64,000 nucleotides of DNA from Cryobacterium sp. Y11. Its GTDB lineage: Bacteria > Actinomycetota > Actinomycetes > Actinomycetales > Microbacteriaceae. Made by a program: the position numbers and the translations under genes. The stretch is taken from the NCBI RefSeq assembly GCF_002929535.1, contig NZ_PJJO01000049.1, forward strand, positions 1-64,000, written 5' to 3'. Of this stretch, positions 52,465-63,345 are shown in pieces. The notes beneath the pieces are model-generated. The model was not told where the DNA came from and did not search any database. It worked only from the letters and a program-made list of their open reading frames with translations. Within the stretch, counting starts at the first letter, position 1. Each line of letters begins with the position of its first letter.

Positions 52465-52967
52465 GGTTCGTTCCTCTGGTTGGTGGGTGTGTCGGTCGGT
52501 TCCAGGCTTTCGATGAAGCGGCGCACGTCGTCGACCTGCGCGTCCGTGAGGCCCCTGTTCATATCGGGCTGCACCAGAAGCGTGGGCCACGTCTGCGCGG
52601 TGGCCCAGTCGACGGCGTCCTGGCGCAGGATGTCGTCGACCCAGATCACCGCGTCGGGCTGCGGATCCTGCCGGGCCAGCCATCGGGCAACCCAGTGGAG
52701 TTTCGCAGTGGGCGCGGGCGCTGACGGATCGGCGTGCAGGTTGCGCGGAAAGGCGATGCCCGCGGTATGGGAGGACAGTCCAAGGTCTTTCGTCAGGTGA
52801 AACGTGTGCGTGGGCGACCAAGTCGTCGCCCAGACGATGGATCCGAGCGCGGCGAGCTGCCGCACGAGCAGCGCACGCGGCGCATCGAGCATGAGCCTCT
52901 GGTTGACGACCCGCGGGTTCAGCACCCCATCGACATCAAGCAGGATCAGAACGGTGCGTGTGGTCAT
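52461..52967 (-). CDS. small HAD-like protein (nucleic-acid-repair-type HAD domain)
   Basis: A 168-residue protein with the HAD core LILLDVDGVLNP (residues 6-17), ATTWSPTHT as motif II and DAVIWVDDIL as motif IV. The pattern resembles the HAD domain found in 'Swiss army knife' RNA-repair proteins, though no other repair domain is attached here. Function is uncertain. First gene of a pair with the type II dehalogenase. Confidence 0.8.
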   Translation of the reverse strand: MTTRTVLILLDVDGVLNPRVVNQRLMLDAPRALLVRQLAALGSIVWATTWSPTHTFHLTKDLGLSSHTAGIAFPRNLHADPSAPAPTAKLHWVARWLARQDPQPDAVIWVDDILRQDAVDWATAQTWPTLLVQPDMNRGLTDAQVDDVRRFIESLEPTDTPTNQRNEP

Positions 52968-53013
52968 GATTCGAGCCTAGGCTCTGCGCATTAACACCGA
53001 GCGCCGGGAATAC

Positions 53014-53061
53014 AAAAGCCACTCCCCGAGTTTCTCGCAAGTGAGTCTTCTAGGGAGTGGC
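53014..53061 (-). terminator. terminator of tRNA-Phe
   Basis: On the minus strand GCCACTCCC (53061-53053) pairs with GGGAGTGGC (53026-53018) around a 26-nt loop, followed by TTTTG. It lies 3 bp past the tRNA. Confidence 0.75.
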
Positions 53062-53063
53062 GG

Positions 53064-53139
53064 TGGTGGCCCCGACCGGCGTCGATCCGGTGACCTTTCG
53101 ATTTTCAGTCGAACGCTCTACCAACTGAGCTACAGGGCC
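53064..53139 (-). tRNA. tRNA-Phe (GAA)
   Basis: A 76-nt cloverleaf with encoded CCA. The acceptor stem GGCCCTG pairs with CGGGGCC, the D arm is AGCTCAGTTGGTAGAGC, the anticodon loop CTGAAAA holds GAA, and the T arm has GGATCGACGCC. Confidence 0.96.
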
Positions 53140-53170
53140 CCAAAGAGGCGTTAAAAACGCTTCTTCTAAG

Positions 53171-53197
53171 AAAAAAGCCCTTCCTGTCGAAAGGGCT
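53171..53197 (-). terminator. terminator of tRNA-Asp
   Basis: On the minus strand AGCCCTT (53197-53191) pairs with AAGGGCT (53182-53176), then a six-U run. A classic intrinsic terminator 11 bp after tRNA-Asp. Confidence 0.88.
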
Positions 53198-53207
53198 ATT
53201 TTCTTTG

Positions 53208-53281
53208 CGACCCTGACCGGACTTGAACCGGCGACCTCCGCCGTGACAGGGCGGCGCGCTAACCAACTGCGCTACAGGGCC
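53208..53281 (-). tRNA. tRNA-Asp (GTC)
   Basis: A 74-nt cloverleaf without an encoded CCA. The acceptor stem GGCCCTG pairs with CAGGGTC (one G-U), the anticodon loop CTGTCAC holds GTC, and the T arm has GGTTCAAGTCC. Confidence 0.96.
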
Positions 53282-53377
53282 TCGAGGTGAAAATTATGAA
53301 TCTGTGTGCGAGGCACGTGGTAAGACTATTCTATTTATCGTTTTTCATTTACTACCGTGTGCACGTGCTGTTTTGCG

Positions 53378-53450
53378 TAGCCCCAACGGGATTCGAACCC
53401 GTGTTAACGCCGTGAAAGGGCGCCGTCCTAGGCCGCTAAACGATGGGGCC
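53378..53450 (-). tRNA. tRNA-Glu (TTC)
   Basis: A 73-nt cloverleaf without an encoded CCA. The acceptor stem GGCCCCA pairs with TGGGGCT (first pair G-U), the anticodon loop CCTTTCA holds TTC, and the T arm has GGTTCGAATCC. It leads the Glu-Asp-Phe cluster, all read leftward. Confidence 0.95.
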
Positions 53451-53705
53451 GTGAGCCACAAACTTCATGGCTGCCGAAGAGTAAGCATACGGACTTGTGG
53501 GACGAAGGCCAAATCGACGCGCCGAACATCCGCTCACAACATGCCCAGTTCGCAACGACAGTTCGCACCGCGCCCGCAAATGTGCGGGCCACGGCCCGTT
53601 TCGGGGGTTAGATTCGTCGATAAGACTGGGTGAAACGTGCCCACTTTGTTACTCTGAAGAGTCTGCTGCAGTGCAAGCTGCGACTGGAATGCCCGTTGGG
53701 AAACA
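53451..53705. other. leader/promoter region of the hydrolase pair
   Basis: About 250 bp between divergent tRNA-Glu and the M23 gene. GCCCGCA (53572-53578) and TGCGGGC (53583-53589) form a 7-bp hairpin with an AATG loop, and AGTTCGCA occurs twice just before it. No known riboswitch consensus fits. Confidence 0.5.
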
Positions 53706-55091
53706 ATGATTCGTACTACTCGCATGATCGGTCGCACCAGAAATTCTGCGACCATCGGTCTACGACCGAGCAATCGGTGGCCCAGGCACACCCTCGCGTT
53801 GACCAGCGTCATGGCCGCTATGACCCTGTTAGTCACGCTCGTGAGTCCGGCCGCCCCGGCGCGGGCAGTTGACTATCCGTCCTGGCAGGACCTGCAGAAT
53901 GCCAAGGCGAACACCACCGCCGCGGCGGCGCAGGTTATCGAAATCGAGAACCTTATCGCCGGCCTGCAGGTGCAGCGGCAAGAGACTCAGGCTGCCGCGG
54001 ACAAAAGCGCCAACGAACTCGAGGTCGCTCAGCAGGAGTTTGACGACGCCACCCGCCGTGCAGACGACATTGCGAAACAGGCCGAGGACAGCAAGGCCAC
54101 AGCGGATGCCGCCACCAAGCAGGCCGGTCAGCTCGCCGCGCAGCTCTACCGCACCGGGGGCACCGACCTGAGCGTCAACCTGTTTCTCGAAGGCAATGGT
54201 GACGGCGCCGACGCTGACCTGTTGCTGGCGAAACTAGGCAACATGAGCAAACTGGTCGAGCGTAGTTCTGACGTGTATGACGAGGCGCAGACCGCCACCA
54301 ACAATGCCCAGTCGCTGGGCGACCAGGCCAAGGTCGCGCAGTCTGAACGGGACAAGCTGCGGATCGCCGCCGAAGAAGCACTCGTCGCCGCGCAGAATGC
54401 GGCAGAGGCCGCAGCGGTCGCGCTCGCCGAATCCGAAGCCAAGGGCGTTGAACTGAATCAGCAGCTGCAGTTTATGCGCGACACCCAGGCCACGACGACG
54501 GCCGGGTATGAAGCCGGTGTGGCCGAACGTGCTCGCATCGAGGCTGCTCGCATCGAGGCTGTTCGCATTGAGGCCATCCGGGTCGCAGAGGCGGCCGCAG
54601 TGGCGGCCGCGCGCACCGGTGGCGGTGGCGGTGGTGGCAGTGGTGGTTCCGGCGGATCGGTGAGCATGTCCGGCTGGGGCGTTCCAGCCAGCGGCCGCAT
54701 CACCGGCGGCTACGGCCCCCGCTCGACCATTTGCGGCGATAGCGGCCAGTGCAGCGGAAGCTTCCATTACGCGACCGACCTCGGCACCGGATGCGGCGCG
54801 CCGCTCTACGCTGCCCACGCTGGCGTCGTGACCTGGGCCGGGCGCCTCGGCACCTACGGCAACTTCGTGAAGATCAGCCACGGCGACAACGTCTCGACCG
54901 GCTACGCCCATATTCGGGATGGCGGCTACAGTGTCAGTGTTGGCCAGTCAGTGTCGGCGGGGCAGCTCATTGCCAGTTCCGGAAAGACCGGCGCCGCCAA
55001 CGGCTGTCACCTGCACTTCGAAGTATGGATTGGTGGCAACCGTATCAATCCCGTTCCATTCATGGCTGACCGGGGAGCATCACTTGGCTAA
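53706..55091 (+). CDS. secreted peptidoglycan endopeptidase, coiled coil plus M23
   Basis: A 461-residue exported hydrolase. A long Arg-rich leader and signal helix end in APARA near residue 55. An alanine-rich coiled coil follows (about 60-300), with a LSVNLFLEGN insert near 158. A Gly-rich linker (about 302-318) leads to the LytM/M23 domain: SFHYATDLGTGC gives the H-x3-D zinc ligands, and CHLHFEV the last H. It would cut peptide crosslinks, as partner of the next gene, whose N-terminus is homologous. GGGAAAC precedes the ATG. Confidence 0.93.
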   Translation: MIRTTRMIGRTRNSATIGLRPSNRWPRHTLALTSVMAAMTLLVTLVSPAAPARAVDYPSWQDLQNAKANTTAAAAQVIEIENLIAGLQVQRQETQAAADKSANELEVAQQEFDDATRRADDIAKQAEDSKATADAATKQAGQLAAQLYRTGGTDLSVNLFLEGNGDGADADLLLAKLGNMSKLVERSSDVYDEAQTATNNAQSLGDQAKVAQSERDKLRIAAEEALVAAQNAAEAAAVALAESEAKGVELNQQLQFMRDTQATTTAGYEAGVAERARIEAARIEAVRIEAIRVAEAAAVAAARTGGGGGGGSGGSGGSVSMSGWGVPASGRITGGYGPRSTICGDSGQCSGSFHYATDLGTGCGAPLYAAHAGVVTWAGRLGTYGNFVKISHGDNVSTGYAHIRDGGYSVSVGQSVSAGQLIASSGKTGAANGCHLHFEVWIGGNRINPVPFMADRGASLG

Positions 55092-56565
55092 CAGTTCCAC
55101 CCCTGCACCGAGCACCAACGCACGCGCACGAGCTCGAACCAGATCTAAGCGGCTGTTTTCTGCCGTCGCGATCGGCGCAGCGTCGGCGCTGACAGCATCC
55201 GTTGCTGCGGCTGGCGGTGCTGCGTTCGCTGCGCCCGATTATCCGAGCTGGAATGACGTTGAAAAGGCTAAGCAGAACGAGTCGACCAAGCAGGCCGAGA
55301 TTGCCACGCTCGGCGAGCTGCTCGACGGTTTGGCCACCGAGGCCGCTGAGGCGGTGACGACCGCGCAGATGGCAGCCGAGGCCTATCGCATCACCCAAGA
55401 TGCGTTGGATGCCGCGACCACACGGGAATCCAGCCTCGCCAAGCAAGCCGAATCGGCCGAGGCTACCGCAGCGACGTCGAAGATGCGGGCCGGCCTGATC
55501 GCGGCGCACCTCGCAAAATCTGGCAGCAACGGCCTGTCGCTCAACCTGTTTCTGAACGGCAACAGCGCCGACGATTTGCTCAGCCAACTCGGCACGGCCA
55601 GCAAGCTCAGCGAACAGTCTGAGCAGATTTATGCCGAGGCGTTGCAGGACCAGAACGCGGCAGAATCCCTCGGTGAACAGGCGGCCTCAGCCAGCGATGA
55701 ACGCGAACGCCTCTCCGGGGAATCGAAAATCACTTTCGATGCCGCCGCAGCGAGTGCGGCCGCCGCGCAGGCAGCGTATGACACCCAGCAACGCAAGTCG
55801 ACCGAACTGTTCGAGCAGCTCGCGCTGCTGAAGGACACCACGGCTGAAGCTGAACGTAGCTTTCACGCCAGCGAGGATGCGGCAGCTGCGGCCGAGGCGT
55901 TCGCCCAGGCGCAGGCATCCGCCGCTGCGGTAGCGGATGCTGCGACCGTGCCGACAAGGCAGAATGACGCTGACGCTGACGCTGACGCTGACGCTGACGC
56001 TGACGCTGGTGCTGGTGCTGGTGCTGGTGCTGGTGCTGGTACTGGCGCCGGCTCTGCTGCGGGGTCAGGGTCGGGCTCCGCCGCGGACTCAGGTTCAGCC
56101 TCGGGTTCCGGCGCGACCACTTCCGTTGTGCCGAGCGCGCCGAGCAGCCCGGCCGGTGGCGGCAACACCACTACGGTGCCCAACGCGAGCGTTGTCGACG
56201 CGGCTCTCTCGTTCGCCCGGGCTCAGCTCGGTGACCGGTACGTCTTCGGCGGCTCAGGCCCTGACGCGTGGGATTGTTCGGGACTGACCAAAGCAGCCTT
56301 CAATGCGGCCGGCGTCTACATCGGAACGCACTCTGCGACCGACCAGTACAACACCATGGCCCGCCAGGGCAAGCTCGTCTCCTTCGCCCAGGTGCAGGTG
56401 GGCGACCTGGTGTTCTGGGGCAGCCCGGGCAACTACTACCACGTGGCGATTTACGTTGGTGGTGGCCGGGTTCTCGAAGCACCCAACCCCTCGTCGCCGG
56501 TACGCGAGCATAGTATCTGGTCGTCCTGGGCCGTTGCGCCCTACGTCGGTCGCCCCGCCGCTTAA
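55084..56565 (+). CDS. secreted NlpC/P60 peptidoglycan hydrolase with coiled coil
   Basis: A 493-residue exported hydrolase. The likely start is TTG 55084, inside the end of the M23 gene, with GGGGAG six bases upstream; the longer frame is a shadow of M23. A signal peptide ends near residue 50. The coiled coil (about 52-300) starts DYPSWNDVEKAK, like DYPSWQDLQNAK in the M23 protein. A linker of Asp-Ala, Gly-Ala and Ser-Gly repeats follows. The NlpC/P60 domain has Cys in AWDCSGLTKAAF and His in YYHVAIYVGGGR. It cleaves D-Glu-diaminoacid bonds of stem peptides. Confidence 0.93.
   Translation: MANSSTPAPSTNARARARTRSKRLFSAVAIGAASALTASVAAAGGAAFAAPDYPSWNDVEKAKQNESTKQAEIATLGELLDGLATEAAEAVTTAQMAAEAYRITQDALDAATTRESSLAKQAESAEATAATSKMRAGLIAAHLAKSGSNGLSLNLFLNGNSADDLLSQLGTASKLSEQSEQIYAEALQDQNAAESLGEQAASASDERERLSGESKITFDAAAASAAAAQAAYDTQQRKSTELFEQLALLKDTTAEAERSFHASEDAAAAAEAFAQAQASAAAVADAATVPTRQNDADADADADADADAGAGAGAGAGAGTGAGSAAGSGSGSAADSGSASGSGATTSVVPSAPSSPAGGGNTTTVPNASVVDAALSFARAQLGDRYVFGGSGPDAWDCSGLTKAAFNAAGVYIGTHSATDQYNTMARQGKLVSFAQVQVGDLVFWGSPGNYYHVAIYVGGGRVLEAPNPSSPVREHSIWSSWAVAPYVGRPAA
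55966..56040 (+). repeat. GACGCT/GGTGCT hexanucleotide tandem repeats in the NlpC/P60 linker
   Basis: Seven GACGCT units run into about five GGTGCT units, coding (DA)7 then (GA)5. Changes in copy number keep the frame and alter the linker between coiled coil and catalytic domain. Confidence 0.9.
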
Positions 56566-56638
56566 CGAAAAAAGGGCTTCGGCCCAACGCGGGTCGCGGG
56601 TGCTGGGGTCGCGGGCATCCGTTTAAACGTGCCGTCTT

Positions 56639-56768
56639 GCGCGGGACCTGCGCCAGTGCGCGGGAGTTCGGGTCGAGCTGGAACTCCCGCGCACCGTGTC
56701 GCGTGGGACCTGCGCCAGTGTGCGGGAGTTGGGCCTCCCGCGCAGCGGCGCAGCTCCCGCGCACCGTG
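56639..56768. repeat. two-copy intergenic palindromic repeat
   Basis: GCGYGGGACCTGCGCCAGTG plus YGCGGGAGTT occurs at 56639-56668 and again at 56701-56730 (period 62). Each copy is followed by a reverse-complement arm, AACTCCCGCGCACCGTG at 56682-56698 and AGCTCCCGCGCACCGTG at 56752-56768. Each unit can fold as a hairpin. The block lies between the convergent NlpC/P60 and ppa genes and may be a REP-like family. Confidence 0.8.
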
Positions 56769-56818
56769 AACGTGGCCGGCCGGGCCCGGAACAATCAGGG
56801 GACGGACGAAGCTGAGGG

Positions 56819-57310
56819 CTAGTGGCCCTCGGCAGCGAGCTTCGCGACGCCGTCGACGACGATCTGGTTGGCCTCGGCTGCATCGCCCCAGCCCTCGGTC
56901 TTGACCCACTTGTTCGGTTCGAGGTCCTTGTAGTGCTCGAAGAAGTGCTCGATTTCCTTGCGGGTGTACTCCGGAATGTCCAGGACATCCTGGATGTGAT
57001 CCCAGCGTGGATCGCCGGCCGGAACGGCGATAACCTTGGCGTCTGAACCGCCGTCATCGGTCATGTTGAACACGCCAACGGGGCGCACGGAGACGCCAAC
57101 TCCCGGAAACAGCGGGTAGTCGAGCAACACGAGCACGTCGACGGGGTCGCCGTCGAGGCCGAGAGTGTTCTCGAAGTAGCCGTAGTCAGTGGGGTACATG
57201 AAGCTCGTGTAGAGCACGCGGTCGAGATAGACCCGACCGGTTTCGTGGTCCACCTCATACTTGTTGCGGCTCCCGCGGGGGATTTCGATGACTGCGTCGT
57301 ATTCGGCCAT
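56819..57310 (-). CDS. ppa: inorganic pyrophosphatase (family I)
   Basis: A 163-residue enzyme from the ATG at 57310 with a GGGAG site; the open frame upstream crosses into tilS and is a shadow. The signature D53-G-D-P-V-D58 holds the metal ions, and [12 protein letters not shown] and the final K-W-V-K segment are typical. It hydrolyses pyrophosphate in the cytoplasm and so drives nucleotide, fatty-acid and polysaccharide synthesis. It is divergent from tilS, 45 bp apart. Confidence 0.97.
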   Translation of the reverse strand: MAEYDAVIEIPRGSRNKYEVDHETGRVYLDRVLYTSFMYPTDYGYFENTLGLDGDPVDVLVLLDYPLFPGVGVSVRPVGVFNMTDDGGSDAKVIAVPAGDPRWDHIQDVLDIPEYTRKEIEHFFEHYKDLEPNKWVKTEGWGDAAEANQIVVDGVAKLAAEGH

Positions 57311-57355
57311 GGCCTTGTTTCTCCCTTGTTCTAAGTCTGCGGATAACGTTACTGG

Positions 57356-58336
57356 ATGAAGTCTTCCCGTCGCCCGCGCCTGACCCCGGCCACCGCCGAT
57401 ATCCGCCGGGCCGTGCGCGCGCTGCTGCCACCCAACGGACTCGTTCTGGTCGGCCTCAGTGGCGGCGCCGACTCGCTCGCCCTGGCCGCAGCGACCGCCT
57501 TTGAGGCCGAGCGGGCTGGCATCCGGGCCGGCGCGGTGATCGTCGACCACAACCTGCAGGCCGGTTCAGCGGATGTCGCGGCACGGGCAGCAGATACCGC
57601 GCGCCGCCTCGGCCTCGATCCGGTCCTCGTGCTGAGTGTGCACGTCGAAAGCGATGGAACAGGTCCGGAAGCGGCGGCCCGCACCGCCCGCTACGCGGCC
57701 TTCGACGCTGCCAGGGAGCAGACCGGGGCCAGCGGCGTGCTGCTCGGGCACACCCTCGACGACCAGGCCGAAACCGTGCTGCTGGGCCTGGCCCGCGGCT
57801 CCGGTCCGACGAGTTTGCGCGGTATGGCGGCGCGAACCGGGCCGATTCTGCGACCGTTGCTGGGCATCCGTCGCGCCCAAACCCGCCAATTTTGCGCCGA
57901 GGCCGGTCTGGAACCGTGGAGCGATCCGCAGAATTTCGACCAGCGCTATGCCCGGGTGCGGGTGCGCGAAACCGTGCTGCCGCTGTTGGAGAGTGAACTC
58001 GGCCCGGGCGTCGGGGTGGCGCTCGCGCGTACGGCCGAGGCCCTGCGGGAAGATTCCGACGCGCTCGACCAGCTGGCACGGGCTGTGCTGCACGCACACT
58101 GGGTGAACGGCGAGATCGCGGCGGCCGTGCTGGCGGCGCAATCGGCCGCGGTACGGCAGCGGGTGATTCGCTTCGGCACGCTGGAGCAGCACGCTGTGGC
58201 CCTTGATCGCGGACAGACCCTCGCCGTGGCAGCCCTCGTGACTCACTGGCACGGACAGGGAGCGCTCAGCCTGCCAGGTATTAGAGTTGTACGGAAGGGC
58301 GGAATGTTGATTTTTTCTGTGCCTGGACACATCTAA
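57356..58336 (+). CDS. tilS: tRNA(Ile)-lysidine synthase
   Basis: A 326-residue PP-loop ATPase that puts lysine on C34 of tRNA-Ile(CAU). The P-loop [10 protein letters not shown] is at residues 34-43; [20 protein letters not shown] near residue 125 is the second family motif. A shortened C-terminal domain follows, as in other actinobacteria. It opens the rightward run tilS-hpt-ftsH-fol. Confidence 0.95.
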   Translation: MKSSRRPRLTPATADIRRAVRALLPPNGLVLVGLSGGADSLALAAATAFEAERAGIRAGAVIVDHNLQAGSADVAARAADTARRLGLDPVLVLSVHVESDGTGPEAAARTARYAAFDAAREQTGASGVLLGHTLDDQAETVLLGLARGSGPTSLRGMAARTGPILRPLLGIRRAQTRQFCAEAGLEPWSDPQNFDQRYARVRVRETVLPLLESELGPGVGVALARTAEALREDSDALDQLARAVLHAHWVNGEIAAAVLAAQSAAVRQRVIRFGTLEQHAVALDRGQTLAVAALVTHWHGQGALSLPGIRVVRKGGMLIFSVPGHI

Positions 58337-58358
58337 AGAAAAGGACTGCACCTTTCAC

Positions 58359-58931
58359 ATGGAACCTCGCGACATTGACGGCGACCTCACCGAGATCCTG
58401 ATCAGCGAGGAGCAGATTCAAGCTCGCCTCGCCGAGATGTCACGCCAGATCGAAACGGACTATGCCGGCACCGACCTGCTGCTGGTCGGCGTGCTCAAGG
58501 GCGCGGTCATGGTCATGGCCGATCTGGCCCGCGAACTGCACCACCCGATCACCATGGACTGGATGGCCGTGAGTTCCTACGGATCCGGCACGCAGTCCAG
58601 CGGCGTCGTGCGCATTCTGAAGGACCTCGACACCGACCTCTCCGGTCGCAACGTACTCATCGTCGAAGACATCATCGACTCGGGGCTGACCCTGTCGTGG
58701 CTGCTGGCGAACCTGAAAACGCGCGGTCCGGCATCCATTGAAATCTGTGCGCTGCTGCGCAAACCGGATGCCGCGCGCGTCGACATCGACGTGAAATACG
58801 TCGGTTTCGACATTCCGAACAAGTTTGTCGTCGGTTACGGCCTCGACTACGACGAGAAGTACCGCAATCTGCGTTCGGTCGGCATCCTGGCCCCGCACGT
58901 GTACTCCACCGCTCCGGCAGCGGCGCTCTAA
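58359..58931 (+). CDS. hpt: hypoxanthine phosphoribosyltransferase
   Basis: A 190-residue purine salvage enzyme that joins hypoxanthine or guanine to PRPP. The PRPP loop is [14 protein letters not shown] at residues 99-112; [15 protein letters not shown] near 42 and the [15 protein letters not shown] end are typical of bacterial Hpt. It sits between tilS (22 bp) and ftsH (83 bp), the usual order. Confidence 0.97.
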   Translation: MEPRDIDGDLTEILISEEQIQARLAEMSRQIETDYAGTDLLLVGVLKGAVMVMADLARELHHPITMDWMAVSSYGSGTQSSGVVRILKDLDTDLSGRNVLIVEDIIDSGLTLSWLLANLKTRGPASIEICALLRKPDAARVDIDVKYVGFDIPNKFVVGYGLDYDEKYRNLRSVGILAPHVYSTAPAAAL

Positions 58932-59014
58932 CCGCGCCCGGCACCTTGCCGCAAGTTTTCCTTTGGGCGAACATGCGGCATTCCCTTGTAATCGCGCGCT
59001 AGCCTAAGGTCACC

Positions 59015-61027
<2,013 letters not shown>

Positions 61028-61033
61028 GCGCTC

Positions 61034-61603
61034 GTGGCAGTGGACAGGGGGCGCATCCAGGCGGCCGTCTCGGAGATTCTCGCTGCAATCGGCGAAAATC
61101 CCGAGCGGGTCGGGCTGGAAAGCACTCCGCGCCGGGTGGCGGATGCCTACGCCGAGTTTTTTGCCGGGCTCGACCAGGATCCGCAAGACCTGCTGCACGA
61201 CTTCGTACCGGTCGATGGCAGTACTGGCGAACTCGTGTTGCTGCGCGACATCGCCTTCCGCTCGATCTGCGAGCACCACCTGCTGCCGTTCCTCGGCATC
61301 GCCCACGTGGCCTATCTGCCGAGGGGCCGCGTCGTTGGCCTCGGCCGGTTGCCAGCCGTCGTCGAGACCATCGCGGCGCGGCCGCAACTGCAGGAACGAC
61401 TGACCGAGGAGATCGCTGATGCCCTGCAGGAGGGCCTCGATCCGCTCGGCGTGCTCGTCGTGCTCGATGCCGTGCACGGCTGCGTCGGTACCCGCGGGCC
61501 GCGGCAGAGCGCGAGTTCGACCGTGACCATGGCCTCCCGGGGCGCGCTGACCGAACCGACGGCTCGCGCCGAGATCATCGCCCTGATCGCGGCCGGCGGA
61601 TGA
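61034..61603 (+). CDS. folE: GTP cyclohydrolase I
   Basis: A 189-residue enzyme that makes dihydroneopterin triphosphate from GTP, the first step of folate synthesis. GTG start at 61034 (GTG 61040 also possible). Zinc ligands are C79 and H82 in SICEHHLLPF and C150 in VHGCVGTRG; RVVGLGRLPAVVE is the GTP-side motif. It follows ftsH by 6 bp and overlaps folP by 4 nt. Confidence 0.97.
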   Translation: MAVDRGRIQAAVSEILAAIGENPERVGLESTPRRVADAYAEFFAGLDQDPQDLLHDFVPVDGSTGELVLLRDIAFRSICEHHLLPFLGIAHVAYLPRGRVVGLGRLPAVVETIAARPQLQERLTEEIADALQEGLDPLGVLVVLDAVHGCVGTRGPRQSASSTVTMASRGALTEPTARAEIIALIAAGG

Positions 61604-62457
61604 CGCTGATCATGGGTGTGCTCAACGTCACCCCCGATTCCTTCAGCGACGGTGGCAAGTGGGCGTCAACGGATGCCGCCATCGAGCATGGTCTGCGGTT
61701 GCGCGCGGACGGCGCCGACCTGATCGACATCGGCGGCGAGTCGACCAGGCCCGGCGCCACCCGGGTGCCCCCGGACGAAGAACAAAGCCGGGTCATTCCG
61801 GTGATCACCGAACTCGCCAGGCACGGACTGCGCCTGAGCATCGACACGTTCAACGCCGCAACGGCCCGCGCTGCGGCGAAGGCCGGCGCGACTATCATTA
61901 ACGACGTCTCTGGCGGACTCGCCGACCCTGACATGGCCGCTATCGCTGCAGACACCGGCCTGACCTACGTGGCCATGCACTGGCGCGGCCACGCCCAGCA
62001 AATGGATTCTGTGACGGCCTACGACGACGTCGTCACCGATGTCATCGCCGAGCTGAACGTGCGCGTTGCCGCTTTGACGGCCGCCGGCGTCGATCTGGAC
62101 CGGATCGTACTCGACCCGGGCCTCGGCTTCTCGAAGAAGACCGAACACAACTGGCAACTCATCAACCGGCTCGACGCCTTCGCCGAGCTGGGTCTTCCGG
62201 TTCTGGTTGGCGCCTCGCGCAAACGCTTTCTAGCCGAGGTGCTTCCGGTCGGGGCCCCCGTGCTCGAACGCGACCTGCCGACTGCCGTCGTGAGCGTGCT
62301 GGCCGCCCAGGCCGGCGCCTGGGCGGTGCGCGTGCACGACGTCGCCGCGACTCGCGCAGCGCTCAACGTGCTGGCCAGTGTGCGACAGTCGATGCCCCGG
62401 GTCCCGCCAGAATTGCCAGGCGGCGCGCCGAGTCCGACACAATGGAACCATGACTGA
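61600..62457 (+). CDS. folP: dihydropteroate synthase
   Basis: A 285-residue TIM-barrel enzyme that joins dihydropterin pyrophosphate to p-aminobenzoate. MGVLNVTPDSFSDGGKW (4-20) and DIGGESTRPGATRV are the two signatures; LDPGLGFSKKTEHNW and GASRKRFL complete the site. This is the sulfonamide target. It overlaps folE by 4 nt and folB by 8 nt. Confidence 0.97.
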   Translation: MTLIMGVLNVTPDSFSDGGKWASTDAAIEHGLRLRADGADLIDIGGESTRPGATRVPPDEEQSRVIPVITELARHGLRLSIDTFNAATARAAAKAGATIINDVSGGLADPDMAAIAADTGLTYVAMHWRGHAQQMDSVTAYDDVVTDVIAELNVRVAALTAAGVDLDRIVLDPGLGFSKKTEHNWQLINRLDAFAELGLPVLVGASRKRFLAEVLPVGAPVLERDLPTAVVSVLAAQAGAWAVRVHDVAATRAALNVLASVRQSMPRVPPELPGGAPSPTQWNHD

Positions 62458-62812
62458 TTCGATCACCCTCACCGGCTTGCGGGTGAACGCCCACCACGGC
62501 GTCTACGACTTTGAGAAAGAGAACGGCCAGGACTTCGTCATCGACGTGACCGTCTGGCTGGATCTGGTGCGGGCCGCGGCGAGCGATGACGTGACCCAGA
62601 CCATCCACTATGGCGAACTGGCCGAGGAAGTCACCGACGCCGCCACGCACAACCCGGTCGACCTCATTGAAACCGTCGCCGAACGCATCGCCGCCGTCGT
62701 GTTGGCCCACCCGCCGGCCCTCAAGGTGCAGGTGACGGTGCACAAGCCGCAGGCACCGATCTCGGTGCCGTTCACCGACGTTGCCGTGCAGATCACTCGG
62801 ACTCGGTCGTGA
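62450..62812 (+). CDS. folB: dihydroneopterin aldolase
   Basis: A 120-residue protein from the ATG at 62450, inside the end of folP. Motifs LTGLRVNAHHGVYDFEKENGQDFVIDV and LIETVAERIA are the family marks; the Glu of the first motif and the K of VTVHKPQAP lie at the active site. It makes 6-hydroxymethyl-dihydropterin. Overlaps folK by 4 nt. Confidence 0.96.
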   Translation: MTDSITLTGLRVNAHHGVYDFEKENGQDFVIDVTVWLDLVRAAASDDVTQTIHYGELAEEVTDAATHNPVDLIETVAERIAAVVLAHPPALKVQVTVHKPQAPISVPFTDVAVQITRTRS

Positions 62813-63345
62813 GCAAGCGCGCCGAACGGGTTGTGCTGGCCCTCGGCAGCAATCTCGGCGACCGGACGGCAACGCTGGCCGGTGCCGTGCGTGATCTTGT
62901 GGCCCTACCCGGTGCTGCGCTGGGAGCCGTCTCGCCGGTCTATGAATCGGCAGCAGTGAAGCTCGACGGAGTCGACGAGAACGCACCGCGCTATCTCAAC
63001 TGCGTCGTTTTGATCGACTATACGGGCGACCCGTATGACCTACTCGACGCCGTCAACGCGATCGAGGCCGAGCACGGCCGGGTGCGCGCGGAACGTTGGG
63101 GCGATCGCACGCTCGACATCGACATCATTCTGTTTGGAAAGCTGGTGCTCGACGATGACCGCCTGACTCTGCCGCACCCGCGCGCCGCGGAGCGTGACTT
63201 TGTGCTCGCCCCCTGGGGTGATATCGACGCGGATGCGATCATTCCGGGCCGTGGCTCGGTGCGCGACCTGCTCGCCGCGACCGGCAACATGGTGCGCAGG
63301 GCGGCGGATGCGCCATCCGCGCCATTTGAGGGAGCGCGGCAATGA
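62809..63345 (+). CDS. folK: 2-amino-4-hydroxy-6-hydroxymethyldihydropteridine pyrophosphokinase
   Basis: A 178-residue HPPK with a GTG start. LALGSNLGDR near residue 11 and RWGDRTLDIDIILFG near residue 94 are the signatures, followed by LPHPRAAERDFVLAPW. It activates the pterin for FolP. Last enzyme of the folE-P-B-K run; overlaps the DUF3180 gene by 4 nt. Confidence 0.97.
   Translation: MSKRAERVVLALGSNLGDRTATLAGAVRDLVALPGAALGAVSPVYESAAVKLDGVDENAPRYLNCVVLIDYTGDPYDLLDAVNAIEAEHGRVRAERWGDRTLDIDIILFGKLVLDDDRLTLPHPRAAERDFVLAPWGDIDADAIIPGRGSVRDLLAATGNMVRRAADAPSAPFEGARQ

Noticed and set aside
52461..52967. An RNA-repair operon built on the small HAD protein
   Set aside because: No ligase, kinase or RtcB gene is near; the neighbours are a dehalogenase-type HAD and an aldo/keto reductase.
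53451..53705. A c-di-AMP (ydaO-type) riboswitch before the wall hydrolase genes
   Set aside because: Such riboswitches often precede these hydrolases in actinobacteria, but I could not find the conserved core segments; only a small hairpin is visible.
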